Shown here: piece by piece, positions 15,001-27,007 of the stretch | How the letters are laid out: each line of letters opens with the position of its first letter | Position numbering within the stretch: position 1 is the stretch's first letter | Assembly: GCF_040054535.1 (NCBI RefSeq) | Contig: NC_090779.1 | Location: 24,286,001 to 24,350,000 of the forward strand | Source: Antennarius striatus | Lineage: Eukaryota > Chordata > Actinopteri > Lophiiformes > Antennariidae | Direction: 5' to 3' | DNA length: 64,000 bases | Program-made: the position numbers and the translations under genes | The notes under the pieces: model-generated | Seen by the model: only the letters and a program-made list of their open reading frames with translations | Told to the model about the DNA's origin: nothing | The model's database searches: none

Positions 15001-18000
15001 ATTTCCTGCAGGCTAACTTTCCTGCAGTATAAAGTTGCTCTGACCTTGTTCTTATGCCTTCACTCTTTATCTCTCCAGGTAATGCCCACAGCTGTTTGCA
15101 CCATTAGATATCCTTAAATCAATATTTAAAGAGCAAAGTGACAGTTAAATCTTCATTTTACCACACTTTGTTTTGCCTGATAAATTGGCAGAGATCTCCA
15201 CACATCTTTTCATTTCACATCCATTCGGCATCCTTTTTAAAAAAAATTTTTTGTTATAAACATAAGCGCATGTGAGGAAAAAGAAACAGCTCTTGTTTCC
15301 TACAATACAAAAACAATTTCAATCTGCTGGACCGTGATGCATTTCAGCAAATACTAAATGCCACGTCAGTAAATTATCGTACATAAAATATTGAGCAGCA
15401 ACAGGAAAAGTGACCCTCTGACTGGGTTTCACGCGTCTCTGCTCATGCCCAAAGGACCTGCAGTCATTCTAAACCAACAATGGTTCTCTAATTTCTCTGG
15501 ATTTTTTCCCATCGTGCCAAATAACAGCTGAATTTACAAACCGCTCTGAATTATTCAACCTGCTGTGGTACAACAGCGTACACCGGCGGTCAAGTTACAA
15601 GATATCTGCAGGACTCCAGCTGGAAAGTCTCCATGGAAGTTCCCAACGCTATAACTTCAGATGTAATGTCCTTTTAATCATCAGGAACCAAAAGGCAGCA
15701 GGAACGCAACGACACCCAGAAGGAGTGGTTGTGAAAATGTATTTGCATGAATCAGAGATGCAGCTTGAATTTCAATGCAGCTGAAGAGACTTTCATGCAA
15801 GCTGACCCCATTAGCAGAGACTTTAAATGTCTTCTAGTCTCTTGGTAAAAGATGTGAAATATATCTGCTTAAACAAGCCAGAAATCCACTTCATCCTATA
15901 AAACGCTGCAGTATGACTACAGCTCAGTAACTACATCTGTCTCAAAGCAATTATTTTCTGAAGCCACTTCGACTCAGGATATGCTAAGACTGCTTGAAAG
16001 CCAGTTTTTCCCTGACATCTAAAATTTACTGTTGAATACTGACATTCGTGTTTGCATGTGACCGTTACCTGTTACATGAATGGATGAACATGTACACGGA
16101 TCAGTACCTTGACCACACAGAATGACAGAACATGTCATCTGCATGAGGGTCCATCATCAAAAATAAATAGAATCGAGGTCCAGCAGACATTTTATCTATT
16201 TCAGGCAGGATGCAGGCGGTTAAAATAGGGCTTTATCTATAAATTTGCAACCTCATGTCTGTAAGTCATCATTTCTGTGATCCTCCATGTTTTACTCTGT
16301 CCACCATCAGTGATACGTGTTGAATATTGATGGAACAGAGACCTGAGGATTACTTTAAAGTCTCCACTTGACAAAAGGTAAAGTATTTCCTTACCAGACT
16401 ACATCTCAGATACTCTTGTTTATGAATCAGGGGAATATCTGGTTCACAAAGTTAATCTTTTTTTTTTGCACTTCAAAAACATTTGGTGATGCAAACGTCA
16501 GACATTCTGCTGTAAGCCTTTAGAAAAGCCTTCCAGAGGAAATGGAATCTGCTATCAAGTTTGACTGAACAATATTTTCCACATCTCAGACTGGAAACCA
16601 CTGATGAAATAAACCTTCTGTCAGTTGGGTATTTATTGTCTCTCCTGCTCAGTAAAGAAAGCAGCTCAATAAATACAAGTGATTATTGGGATGACCAGGC
16701 CTGGACACTCCAGGATTATCCTACCGCAAAGGTTGAGTTTGGAAAACTCCTCCACCTCCACCACCTTCCTCTAGTGGTCCTCGCTCTTCTTGGTCCCCAC
16801 CACCACCTCCTCCTCCTCCTCCGCCTGTCCCTCCAGATCGAAGGTGGCGCAGCTCATCAGGCTGCAGGGCATTGTACCACGTTTGCTGCCCGCCGTCGGG
16901 TGTCAACACGGGGCTCTTGTCCTCCTCCTGTCCCTGGACCTGACTCTGCACCGTCTTCACCATGTTCACAGCGTTGACAGGCAGCTGCAGCAGCTTCTGC
17001 ATGGTGGTCATGTTTGAAACACCAAAATCTTAAGAGGAACCTGTAGAATCTCAGGAAGACAAAGTGGACGGGCCGTAGTTTTCTAAAGCCCCTCCTTCGT
17101 GTTCATCAGACGGATGAGAAATTCACGAGATCCTCCTCTGATAGCTTTCACACCACAGCAAGCTGCTTCTGTTAGACTCTTTGTTTTTAACAGCCCTTCC
17201 CTTGGAGCTTAAGTAAATCCAACATTTACTGCAAGAATGATGTAACAAAGCTCTTCAGAATCGCTCCAGCGCTTGCAGAAAGACTCCTTGACAGGTCGGA
17301 GGTTGATATATACCGCTGCCTGGGTGCCGTGATCCAAATCCACCGGAGCTCCAGTGCATCGTAGGGCTTCTTTTTTGTCACTGAAGAGTCTGTACACATC
17401 CAGTGAAGCAGCAGACATCAGCTGCTCAGTAAATGGATGCTCGGCAGAAAGGGGCGTGGAGTTTTATCCGCCGTGAAGCCTCTCCTCTCACGACTCCTCC
17501 CGCTGCTCATGTGGTTACTGCCGCTGCACCAGCCTCTCTCTGGAAATAACGTCCGGCGCTCCGAGTCTATCTCACGATGACACAGCCTCTCCTCATCCTT
17601 TGCCACGTTACCACCTCGCCGTGTTTGTTATCTTTACGCCACCTCCTCACAGAACCGTTTCACTCCATCGCAGCTTTCTTTATCCTCTGAACTCTGACGA
17701 GCCAACAAACCTGATCTGATGCCTGACAGATGCTTTTAAATATAACTCACTCCCCGTGGTCATTATGTTTGAAAAATTTCCCTGTCTTATTCATTTTTAA
17801 TATCCTGTGAGGTGCCTTTTCTTCCTCTACTAACATGACTCAGCTTTCTTGGCAGCGTCGTGATGAGGACATTTCTCTCTCACTCTTTCTATCTCCCACT
17901 CATTTCACTTTGGCTCAAAATAAAATAACTGCCTTGAAGCACCATCCCTGCAAGTTCTTCCTGTCCTATGAAACTGTTGAAATCTGTAAAAGAATACCAA

Positions 18001-21000
18001 GATTTTTTTTTAACCTGTGATGCTGCCAAAAATATAGAACCAGGGGCTGCAGCATTTTAAATGGATCGTGACAATCCTGTTTCAGAGAGTTTTTTTGAGG
18101 TTTAAAAAAAATGATGCTGCTTGAAATATAAAATTAAGAAGATTGTTTTCCTTGTAGTTATTTGACTTGGTTTTTTTTATTTTAAAAATGCACTTTTTTG
18201 TAAAGAAATCTAGTTTAACTGACATCTATTTAATGAGAAAACTTCACAGCCTTGATTTAAAACCTCCACAGATTCAGTTCTTCTGAATAAAAACTACTGA
18301 TGTTGCTGATGAAAAGATTTTTTTTTCTCCTCTTCTTTTCCTTGAAACATTTATGTCTGATTTTGAGTGCACTGCCATGGTGTCATATTCTTTAAAAGAT
18401 AGAGGCTTACAATAAGGGAAGATATCAAAAGGAATATATTAATATTTTCATGAATTAATAAATTCTACCATGTATGCAATTCCTGAAGCTGGATAATTCA
18501 TATTCATACCTTACCGTGACCACATTTATGCATTAGTTTTAAAGATGTTTAAGATCCTGATGCATGTAAGATGTGTAAATTAAATAGTTTGCTCTCTGGG
18601 AGAGGTTCCAATGAGCAGATGGACATATTTTTGTCAGTCTGCTAGATGAAACGCTAATCCTGCCGTAACTTGAATTAGCTTCACACAAAGACTGAGAGCA
18701 AAGGAAACCACTGGCCTGACTTCCTCATTCATCATGTTTACACCCTGATTTCTGTCTGGATTAAAAAAGAAAACAAGATATGATGTTTGTGGCTATGAAG
18801 CTCCTAAGTGGCTCATGTTATCGTCCATAAAAAAAGCCCACAGATCTGACTGAATCATCAGTTGACAAGACATTTATCACACATGAAGTGCAAAATTATG
18901 CTCTGACATTTTTCTTTATGGCTGGAAGATTAAATACGCTGTAGAAACCCTCGACATCTTGTCAAGAAGGAAACACAAGATTGTTATTCATTCCGAGGTG
19001 CAAGAAATACCTACAATAAATTAAATACAGGAGAGTGAAGTCTGCCTTTGGTTCAGAGCAAAAACAGAAAGAGAGACTGACACGGTTCGAGAGCTGAAGC
19101 TACATTTCACATCTGCTGTGTTTCCAAGGAGATGACAGCCGAGGTCAAGTCAAGCGCTTTCACTGACATGTTTACAGACAAAATGGTTGATTTACCTTCA
19201 CTGAGTGAGGAGGCATGTACATCTGCAAACACAGATCTACCTGACAACAATGTTTGTCCTGCACCTGAATTAACTCATGAAGCCAGAAATTAAGCACAAG
19301 CAAAACTAATGACTAATGTTTGTCAAAGAACCTCAGAGACAAATCTCCTCCTCCACATGCAAAGGTCACGGCTCAGCAGCTAAAAGGCATCCATAAGCAA
19401 TGAGCTCCCTCTGCTGGTGGGATATGGTGACATATTTATGGGTCAGTTTATGAAAAACGATGTAGCGAGAGACAACCAGTGAGAGACATAAACAGCAATA
19501 TCATACCAGTAAACTGAGATTGATACCTGGCAACCAGGTGTAAAACAGGAAAGTCAGATAAATATAGGCACACAAAACACTGGGAGGTCAAACTGCATTC
19601 TCAGATCACAGAAACCCTCAATAAAAATGTCCAAAAAGGAGGTTATGTTTTCATCATTCTCTGTTTGTTAGTTAGTTAGTTTGTTTTTGTTTGTCAGCAG
19701 CACCACGCCAGAACTACCTGAGACCTGCAGGGATGGTTGGTCATGTGGCAGGAAGAACACGTTAGACTTTGCGGTGGATAAAGGGTTAGGGTTCCATTGT
19801 TATTTTTGCTGTACTTTCTTTAACATTGGAAGAACCCCTAGGGCAGTTATTTCAATGGTGAAAACGTGTCTTTAGAATTTTAATTAGTGAACTGGGTTGT
19901 CAGCAAGAATACACAAAAAAATTGTGTAGATTCCAACTAGACTTGGGGGAGGGTGCGCCTTGAGTTTCTTTTTTCCCACTTTCTTTAAACCGCTACAATA
20001 CACAGGAGACATTAGATTTAATACACAGTATCTGTCTTTTAATCGCAATCCACACCACAACACATAGCTTTGATTTAATAATACAAGAACAGAAATTTAC
20101 CAATCAAAAAAATAAAGGGTTAAGACGTTAACTCCTTGGAGACAACATTTAATCTTCACACCATATATAATCTACAAGCCAATGGCTTCTACCCGTCAAC
20201 CCTTTTTTCCCTTCTTTTCGGATGTTGTTGCTGATGTTCCAACACTGATGCAAGTGAAATCTGTTGTAATAACATGTCTGTAAAGAAGAAAAATAAACTG
20301 AATAATCAATAATGGTGATTGAGTTAGTGGAAGTTCTCACCATTGTTATTACCTTCACCTATGACACTTGAAGAGTTTATGTCATCCCCATGTTTGCCTA
20401 CTTGTGTGTTTGTTTGTTTGTTTGTTTGTTTGCAACATATGTTAAAAAGTTCTCAACCTATGATGATTACATATGTGGTAATCCATCTTGGGTAAAGAAG
20501 CAGTTGGTTAAATATGGGGGGGAATGCAGGTACAGCTGTTTATATCTCGATCTATATCCTAATCCTCAATCTGGATTGCAATCTATAATCTCGACCTGAA
20601 ACATTCAGAAATACTGCATACTTGTCGGGGTTTGCAGATCCATAGTCCTTGCAGATTATAATTTGTGTTGCAATTACACACACAGATTAAACAAATAAAT
20701 GGAGTAGCAGTTAGTTCTCTACACAAATTGGAAAACAGTTTTTCTGCAATAATGGCTCGATATGTTACTGCTAGCAGAATATTTTCCAACGTGTTATCAG
20801 TAGATCTACTTTTACTTAGTTTAAGTAATCCGAACACTTGCTCTACCAGCGTCCCTGAACCAGTGCTAGCCTCGCTGATGCCGCTGTCCAGGATGGGTGG
20901 TGCTGAAAAGCTTTGAGGCCTGGTTCCGGTCCTCACAGGCCCGTCACATCTCATCCCGCAAACATGCTAACATAAACACCTCCATCATCGCCATTTTATC

Positions 21001-21367
21001 CACCAATCAATGCACGTTTATTAACGTATGGCACCTGCGGCGAACGCTCGTTTCTGCGGCTTGAGCGACCGAATCACCACCGGAGGGAAAGCAGACGCTG
21101 CTTCAATCACGGGCCCAACAGCAAAGTTCGGTGTGATGATTTATTTATATATATTTTTTAAACAGGAAGAAAGCTAATTGTGTGTAGCACGTCAGCGCCA
21201 TTAGCATCCCCCCCATGAAATGACATATAAAAGCGGAGTCAGGCGGCTGCGTACCTTTTATAGTCGGAGGAGAAAATCCCTCCGCTCGCCGGGTCGTGAC
21301 CATATTCAGGCTCCCCGACACTGGACGAGCCTCCCTTCTCCTCGTTGAAAGCAGAGCTGACGGACAT
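1..21367 (-). CDS. ap3b2: AP-3 complex subunit beta-2 (neuronal beta-3B adaptin), 19 exons, C-terminus outside window
   Basis: Large subunit of the heterotetrameric AP-3 coat, which sorts cargo from endosomes to lysosome-related organelles and synaptic vesicles. Exons in transcript order: 21367-21255, 12438-12363, 12063-11989, 11731-11636, 11174-11014, 10694-10628, 10348-10166, 9486-9289, 7807-7710, 6174-6120, 6009-5938, 5597-5535, 5406-5274, 5113-5004, 4908-4732, 4641-4455, 4266-4148, 489-375, 69-1. All phases join, giving about 722 codons of a family length near 1,080. The N-terminus ([13 protein letters not shown]...FSSDYKR) and the trunk ([33 protein letters not shown]) match the beta-3B rather than the beta-3A paralogue. 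Exon 8 carries a long Asp/Glu/Lys stretch, and exons 18-19 begin the acidic Ser-rich hinge. The appendage domain lies left of position 1. Intron 14 uses a GC donor. The start ATG is the first in exon 1. Confidence 0.95.
490..4147. other. ap3b2 intron 17, no gene seen
   Basis: This 3.7-kb intron separates the end of the adaptin trunk from the hinge exon. It holds a poly-T run near 3,790 and short AT-rich tracts. The short ORFs inside it match no family I know and have no splice context. The run of Glu/Pro-like codons at 2,382-2,669 reflects a GAGGAG-rich patch. Confidence 0.6.
16721..17011 (-). CDS. unrecognised small ORF nested in ap3b2 intron 1 (96 codons)
   Basis: The ORF starts [20 protein letters not shown]. 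It is followed by a polar stretch ([20 protein letters not shown]), then [13 protein letters not shown] and a low-complexity Gly tail made by a GGA/GGT repeat. The first 60 residues look protein-like: an amphipathic start and mixed composition. The Gly tail suggests the true frame may end or splice earlier. A second frame over the tail reads [17 protein letters not shown] and stops after about 28 codons. About 290 bp upstream on the same strand is a TATATA site, and an acceptor-like CTACAG lies about 30 bp upstream of the ATG. It could be a short single-exon gene, an alternative first exon of ap3b2, or chance. I do not recognise the family. Confidence 0.3.
   Translation of the reverse strand: MTTMQKLLQLPVNAVNMVKTVQSQVQGQEEDKSPVLTPDGGQQTWYNALQPDELRHLRSGGTGGGGGGGGGGDQEERGPLEEGGGGGGVFQTQPLR
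17306..17312 (-). promoter_or_regulatory. TATA-like site upstream of the nested ORF
   Basis: On the minus strand the sequence reads GGTATATATCAACC. It lies about 290 bp upstream of the ATG at 17,011. A TATA box here would place a start site near 17,275 and give a 5' leader of roughly 260 bases that contains other short ATGs. This is inference from motif and spacing only. Confidence 0.25.
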
Positions 21368-21510
21368 TGCTGATATTTTCTGTATGTCTCCCCCTCACGC
21401 AGCACCGACGGAGATTTAGTCCGGAGGGCAGCAGGACAGAAGGCTCTTAAAGGCGCAACACAGCCGCTATCGCTGGGATGCTCCGTAAACACAGGGACGA
21501 TGACGTTTCC

Positions 21511-21520
21511 GTCACGTGAC
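21511..21520. promoter_or_regulatory. palindromic CLEAR/E-box GTCACGTGAC in the ap3b2 promoter
   Basis: The perfect palindrome GTCACGTGAC lies about 145 bp upstream of the ap3b2 start codon. It is flanked by TGACGT half-sites (CRE-like) on both sides and, 30 bp further out, by CCGGAAGT (ETS-like). GTCACGTGAC is the consensus of the CLEAR element bound by TFEB/TFE3 at lysosomal genes, and also a USF/MITF-type E-box. AP-3 acts in endolysosomal sorting, so the match fits the gene. Confidence 0.45.
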
Positions 21521-21559
21521 GTCTATTGCAAATTGTAGTCCTGAAACCCGGAAGTGTTT

Positions 21560-23690
21560 GACACAGATTCTAGGGAGAGTTTATCAGATTTAGTCACAGG
21601 GGGAGGAAGTGACGAATACTGTCAGGAACTGTGCTTGAGTACAGATTGCAAGTTCTGTACTTGTTTTTTACTCAAGTATTTGTGTTATCCCAGTCGTGAA
21701 AATAATTATTTTTATTGAAGTAAAATTAAAAACACGTAAATTAGTGTGAAAAAATTAATAACAGAAGTTTTCATTACGCATGATGTTGCAGCAAATAAAA
21801 GTAGGTCACGTTAGTAATGAAAGATGATTTTTTTTTTTGTCATCTCTGTTATCATCGTGAGAATGGGCTTTTTCAGTGTTTTTCTTACATAAGTAACCAT
21901 TAACTCCTACAAAAAACTGATTAAATCCAATATTGCTAATAAGTTGAAGAAAAAAGCATTAAAAAATTATCGGATTAGAATTTGGTTTAATTAAAACAAA
22001 TTGGTGATCCTTGGAAAGATATGCTCTCTACTCTACTTTTTGGGGTTTTGTAGTTAATAATCTTTCTTTAAAGGTTGGATGGATGATGCTGGACAGATAA
22101 CGTATCTAGGACTTAATTTTATCCTTTGTGTGTGGTTCAGGACATCCCACCACTGGAATATGGTAGCCAAAAACCCAGCTTGACCTACTGCTGGTCCCTC
22201 AAAAGCCAATTATACAAGTTTATCGTAATAATTCTTCAATATTTACTATAATAACTTCAGTATTCCTGTCAAATAATGCGATAATATCATTTCTTTATTG
22301 ATGAAGATGATAATGACAATCAGTATGAGGTGAATATTTGATTTCCTTATAATGTCTCTTGTTTTTTATTTGAAGGGGATATTTCGGGGATTTTTTATTT
22401 CTTAAGTGCAAAATATAAGCACATCATTTGAGTTGCTTTAGGTTTGAGCTGCTGTTTGTTAATTTTGCTAATTTAATTACTGTCAGTTATTTAAGATTTG
22501 GGAAATTGAAAAGTCAAGGATGGCACTGTGTACGGAAAGGCATAACTAAATGTTAAATTTGCTGTTTCAGTCTAGCAAAATTTACACACAGTATGGTGCA
22601 AAGGTTTGAGCAGATGTACAGAAATGATGTATTTTAGGAATGGTTTAAAAATGTACACTACAATTGTTCATTTTCATCCATTTACAAACTGCAAAGTGAG
22701 TAAACAGAAGGAAAATCTAAAACAGGAAGGATGATAGGAAGTATTATAGATGCTGTAGAGAGATGCCAAATTTTATCATTACAAACCTAACTGCATTTAA
22801 TTTTTCTTCAAATTGGACCTAACATTCAGACACATTTCAAAATATACTTTACTTTTATGTAGCAGTTTTTAAAAAATATTTATTAAGAAAGCAAAACCAA
22901 CAAATTTGTTTAGACACCAGAAATACTATTAAAGCTAAAGAGGTTAAAAAAAAATTAGATCCAAATAATTAGATTGTAGTAAAAACAAGACAAAAAACAA
23001 GAGAAAGTGAAGTTGTGATTTAAATCAGTCCATACATATCAGTGTTGATCAAAGTTTTTTAGGCAGTCAGATCATACAGTGTGTTGTTTTTATTGCATAA
23101 CTGTGATGTTGTTGGTCTGTATGAACACTTTGTGGATCAGTGCCAGTTTGTCGCAATAAAGCTTGCAGTGAAATCTGTGCAGAACTCAAGAATGCATCCA
23201 CTAACACAGTTATTCTGGATGACAGTGCTTCCTTTCATTCGCACGCTGGCTCTGACAAATTGCATCACGCTCCCGAGACCGGCTGGTATGTCCATCTGAT
23301 GACCTCCAGCGCATGAAGCTGCAGTGACTTTCCTCTCAACAGACGAGGGAATTTACACTACAGAAAAACAACCTCCAGATGAATTTGCTTTAAGAATCAG
23401 ACCGCATATAATTTTATCTTTTCAATTCAAAAATACATTGATTTATTTAAGGCGTCACATTATGCCCTATATTTGCAAATTTAATGTAGAAACAATGTTA
23501 TAGAGACCACAATAGAACCCAGTAAATAAATCCCTATTTTGATTCAGTGTTCATAGATTTTCTGTAATAAAGCATCTAAAAGTCAAGCTTGGGTCTCGCA
23601 GCGGACCCTGGGATAAAATCAGCTGGAGTGTGTGTGGTTGAATGTGTTGATTTGTAACATCTTTAAGTTTGGCTTCACTGTCGTACTCAG
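21560..23690. other. intergenic region upstream of ap3b2, no gene seen
   Basis: AT-rich sequence. The part at 21,610-21,800 has ACTCAAGTA/AAAGTA-type words common in dispersed fish repeats, but I could not delimit an element. A 72-codon ORF at 23,081-23,299 has no recognisable motif and no splice context. Confidence 0.5.
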
Positions 23691-24440
<750 letters not shown>

Positions 24441-26052
24441 CGGTCCATATATAGTAGCAATAAGTATTAGTCAGATAAATGAGTGTTTACATTTTCACAC
24501 ATCCAGGGTATTTCATTCAGGTGTTTGAGGTAAAAGCAGCTGGACTGAACATGTTTCCCCTCCTCCACGAGGCTTCCACGTGTATGAATATGTGACCTAG
24601 ATGTTCATTTTTACAAATATAAAGAGTTGAAAAAAATGTATGTTTAAGATTAAAAATTATAAAGCTGTCCGGCGAGACCTACAAAACCATGACCAACTTC
24701 CTTTTTGTTAATGTGTAAGGCCCAAATCTGCTGACGGCGTGACTTCACACACAATGAACGGGTCAAGGATTCACATGCATTGTAGTACAACACGGTGATG
24801 ACTCAGCAGACAAGAGCCAAATTACTGTTATATTTTGTGACTCATGTCATCTATCTTCTAAAACTGCGTCTGTAAACAATTCTGCCAGCTTAATTTACAA
24901 CACAATGAGCCACAACAAGAGGGGGAAGATATAAATACCAGAGACGTCAGACAAAGCATGTGATTCTGTTTCAGATCGACGGACGGAGCTAAACATAGTA
25001 TGTAAACGGAGAAAGAGGAAAATGGAATTATGAGCTGTTCTTCTGCCTTTTTCTTGCTCGTAGTTGGGTTTGAATTTCAAGAGGATGTGAGCAGAGTGTT
25101 GTGCTATGTGGTCTGGGTTTACATCCTTTTTATCTCCAAAGTGTGTTTCAAGGCCACTGAGAAGCGAACCTGGATTTAAAAGTGCCGTGTGACTCTTTGA
25201 ATTGTTATTTAAACACAATGACCATGAATTTATTCACCTTGTTTTTGTCTGAGGTCCATTCCCTCTGACAGGTTGTTATAAATACATGTTTAAGTATTAA
25301 ATAAGCTGGTTTATAGTGAAATTCTTTGACAAAAAAGAATATTTTATTGTGTGGATCCACTGCTGTGCCGGGGAAATTCTTATTATTGTACAAACCAGTT
25401 GTTAAAACCTTTTGTTTTCATCACTTGCTGATTTAAATTAATCATTTAAAGCGGCAAAATGTTGGTTGTTGTCTTCATATGACAATAAATTAAACTTTTC
25501 AATTCTTCATGATCCTTTGAGTGCAGTTTGACCTAAAAACACAAACTTCCTTTAATTGTCATCACATGGCGAATGGAAAACTAAGTAGGAAAACTAAGTA
25601 GTCAAGACTGTATTGCCTGTTTTTTAAGTTATTTGTCTTCTGACCTTGTATTTTTAGCTTCAGGGTGAGTCTTTACTGATAAGAACTGCTTCCTGACCTG
25701 ACAACAGGTTTTTCCTCTTTACGCACACTTCATAAAATGTAGAGCAGCAGATCAGGACAGTGAAGAATGGAAAATTCCAATAATTAGCACACAGATACTT
25801 ATTTTTACAGACATTGATTGACAGCACTGTCTTCTCCCACCGAGCAGAGACCGACAACAAACTCTGCTGCTCCGTTTATTCCCAGATCTCTGCTGCGCCT
25901 TTAACGTGACTTCAGTTTAATTGGCGCGGAGGTGGAGCGCAGGAGGAAACCGACCGCAGAGCGACGTCCCGCGTCACCCACAGTCCGTCAACGCACAAAA
26001 AAACCCGGTAATCGCTTGTAGAAAGTTAACCTGAGTCCGTTTCTGAAGCCCG
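24441..26052. other. intergenic region and snx22 promoter side
   Basis: No gene is visible from 24,441 to about 25,900. From 25,920 to 26,010 the sequence turns GC- and CpG-rich (GGCGCGGAGGTGGAGCGCAGG and CGACGTCCCGCGTC), consistent with the start-site region of snx22. No TATA box is evident. Confidence 0.5.
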
Positions 26053-26910
26053 ATGGTGTTGGACGAAGATTTCCTGATGATTAAAGTATCGATCCCTTCC
26101 ATGGAGAGGGAAGTGAGCGCGCAGGGGAAGACCAAAAAGGTGAGGAAGATCTCTCACCTGGTGTTCCGAGTTTTGGCTTTTTCTTTTCTTGCCATGAATC
26201 CCTTATCATTCTTCCGTGATTACCTTCTCGCTCTGTCGGATCATATGCCGTCTGTTCCGGCTCCAGTTTGACCGTAAAGGTGAACTGCGACGTCAGGTGA
26301 GGCGTGGATCTGAGCCTTTTCGACTTTTTAAACAGAGGCGCAGGAATTATAATCAATGAAACGACCTTTCGTTTGAACTGTGGAATAAACAAGTATTCAC
26401 ATTTGAGTTAATGTATTATTATACCATACTATATTACTGCTCCATTCACTCATGAGACAGAATGATTCCTGTCACTGTTACACCATCAGATATCTGGGTT
26501 ATAAACTTTCACTAAGTAGTGGAATAAAGAAATTAGAGTACAATACTGTCATCTGAAGCGGTCCCTTGTTTTTATCACTGACATGAAGTGAAAGGTGTTT
26601 TTTCGTCGTCCTTTGAACAGGTTTGCTTGCATGCGTCTGTTGACTTATGCGCACACACCTTCAGGCTTGTGTTCAAGCAGGAGGAAACCATGTACTGTAC
26701 TCAGAAGATCAAATTAAAGCACAGATAGTCACACCACCAGAGGACTTTGACGTAGTTGTGTATTTAAAGTTAATTTTATTTTCACTATACTTTTAAAAAG
26801 TGACTCAAGCCTGAGGGATTTGCTCCAGCCGACGCACGACCCACGGAGCCCCTTTTTAGACCCATGGATTACTGGATATCAATGATGTGTGCATATCCAC
26901 ATATGTGTGC

Positions 26911-27007
<97 letters not shown>

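Larger units (their letters stand above)
12439..21254. other. ap3b2 intron 1 (8.8 kb)
   Basis: This is the longest intron of the gene. Apart from the small ORF near 16.7-17.0 kb and its TATA-like site, I see only AT-rich sequence and short simple tracts such as (GTTT)n at 20,405-20,431. No exon of a known family was recognised on either strand. Long 5' introns often carry enhancers, but no specific element can be named here. Confidence 0.6.

Noticed and set aside
17209-17418. 69-codon minus-strand ORF upstream of the nested ORF
   Set aside because: It looks mildly protein-like, but the TATA-like site lies inside it and I recognise no motif, so it is more likely promoter/leader sequence.
20583-20954. 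123-codon minus-strand ORF upstream of the nested ORF in ap3b2 intron 1
   Set aside because: No recognisable motif, no splice support, and repeat-like AAGTAAAAGTA words inside.
23081-23299. 72-codon plus-strand ORF in the intergenic region
   Set aside because: Composition not convincing, no family match, no promoter or poly(A) context.
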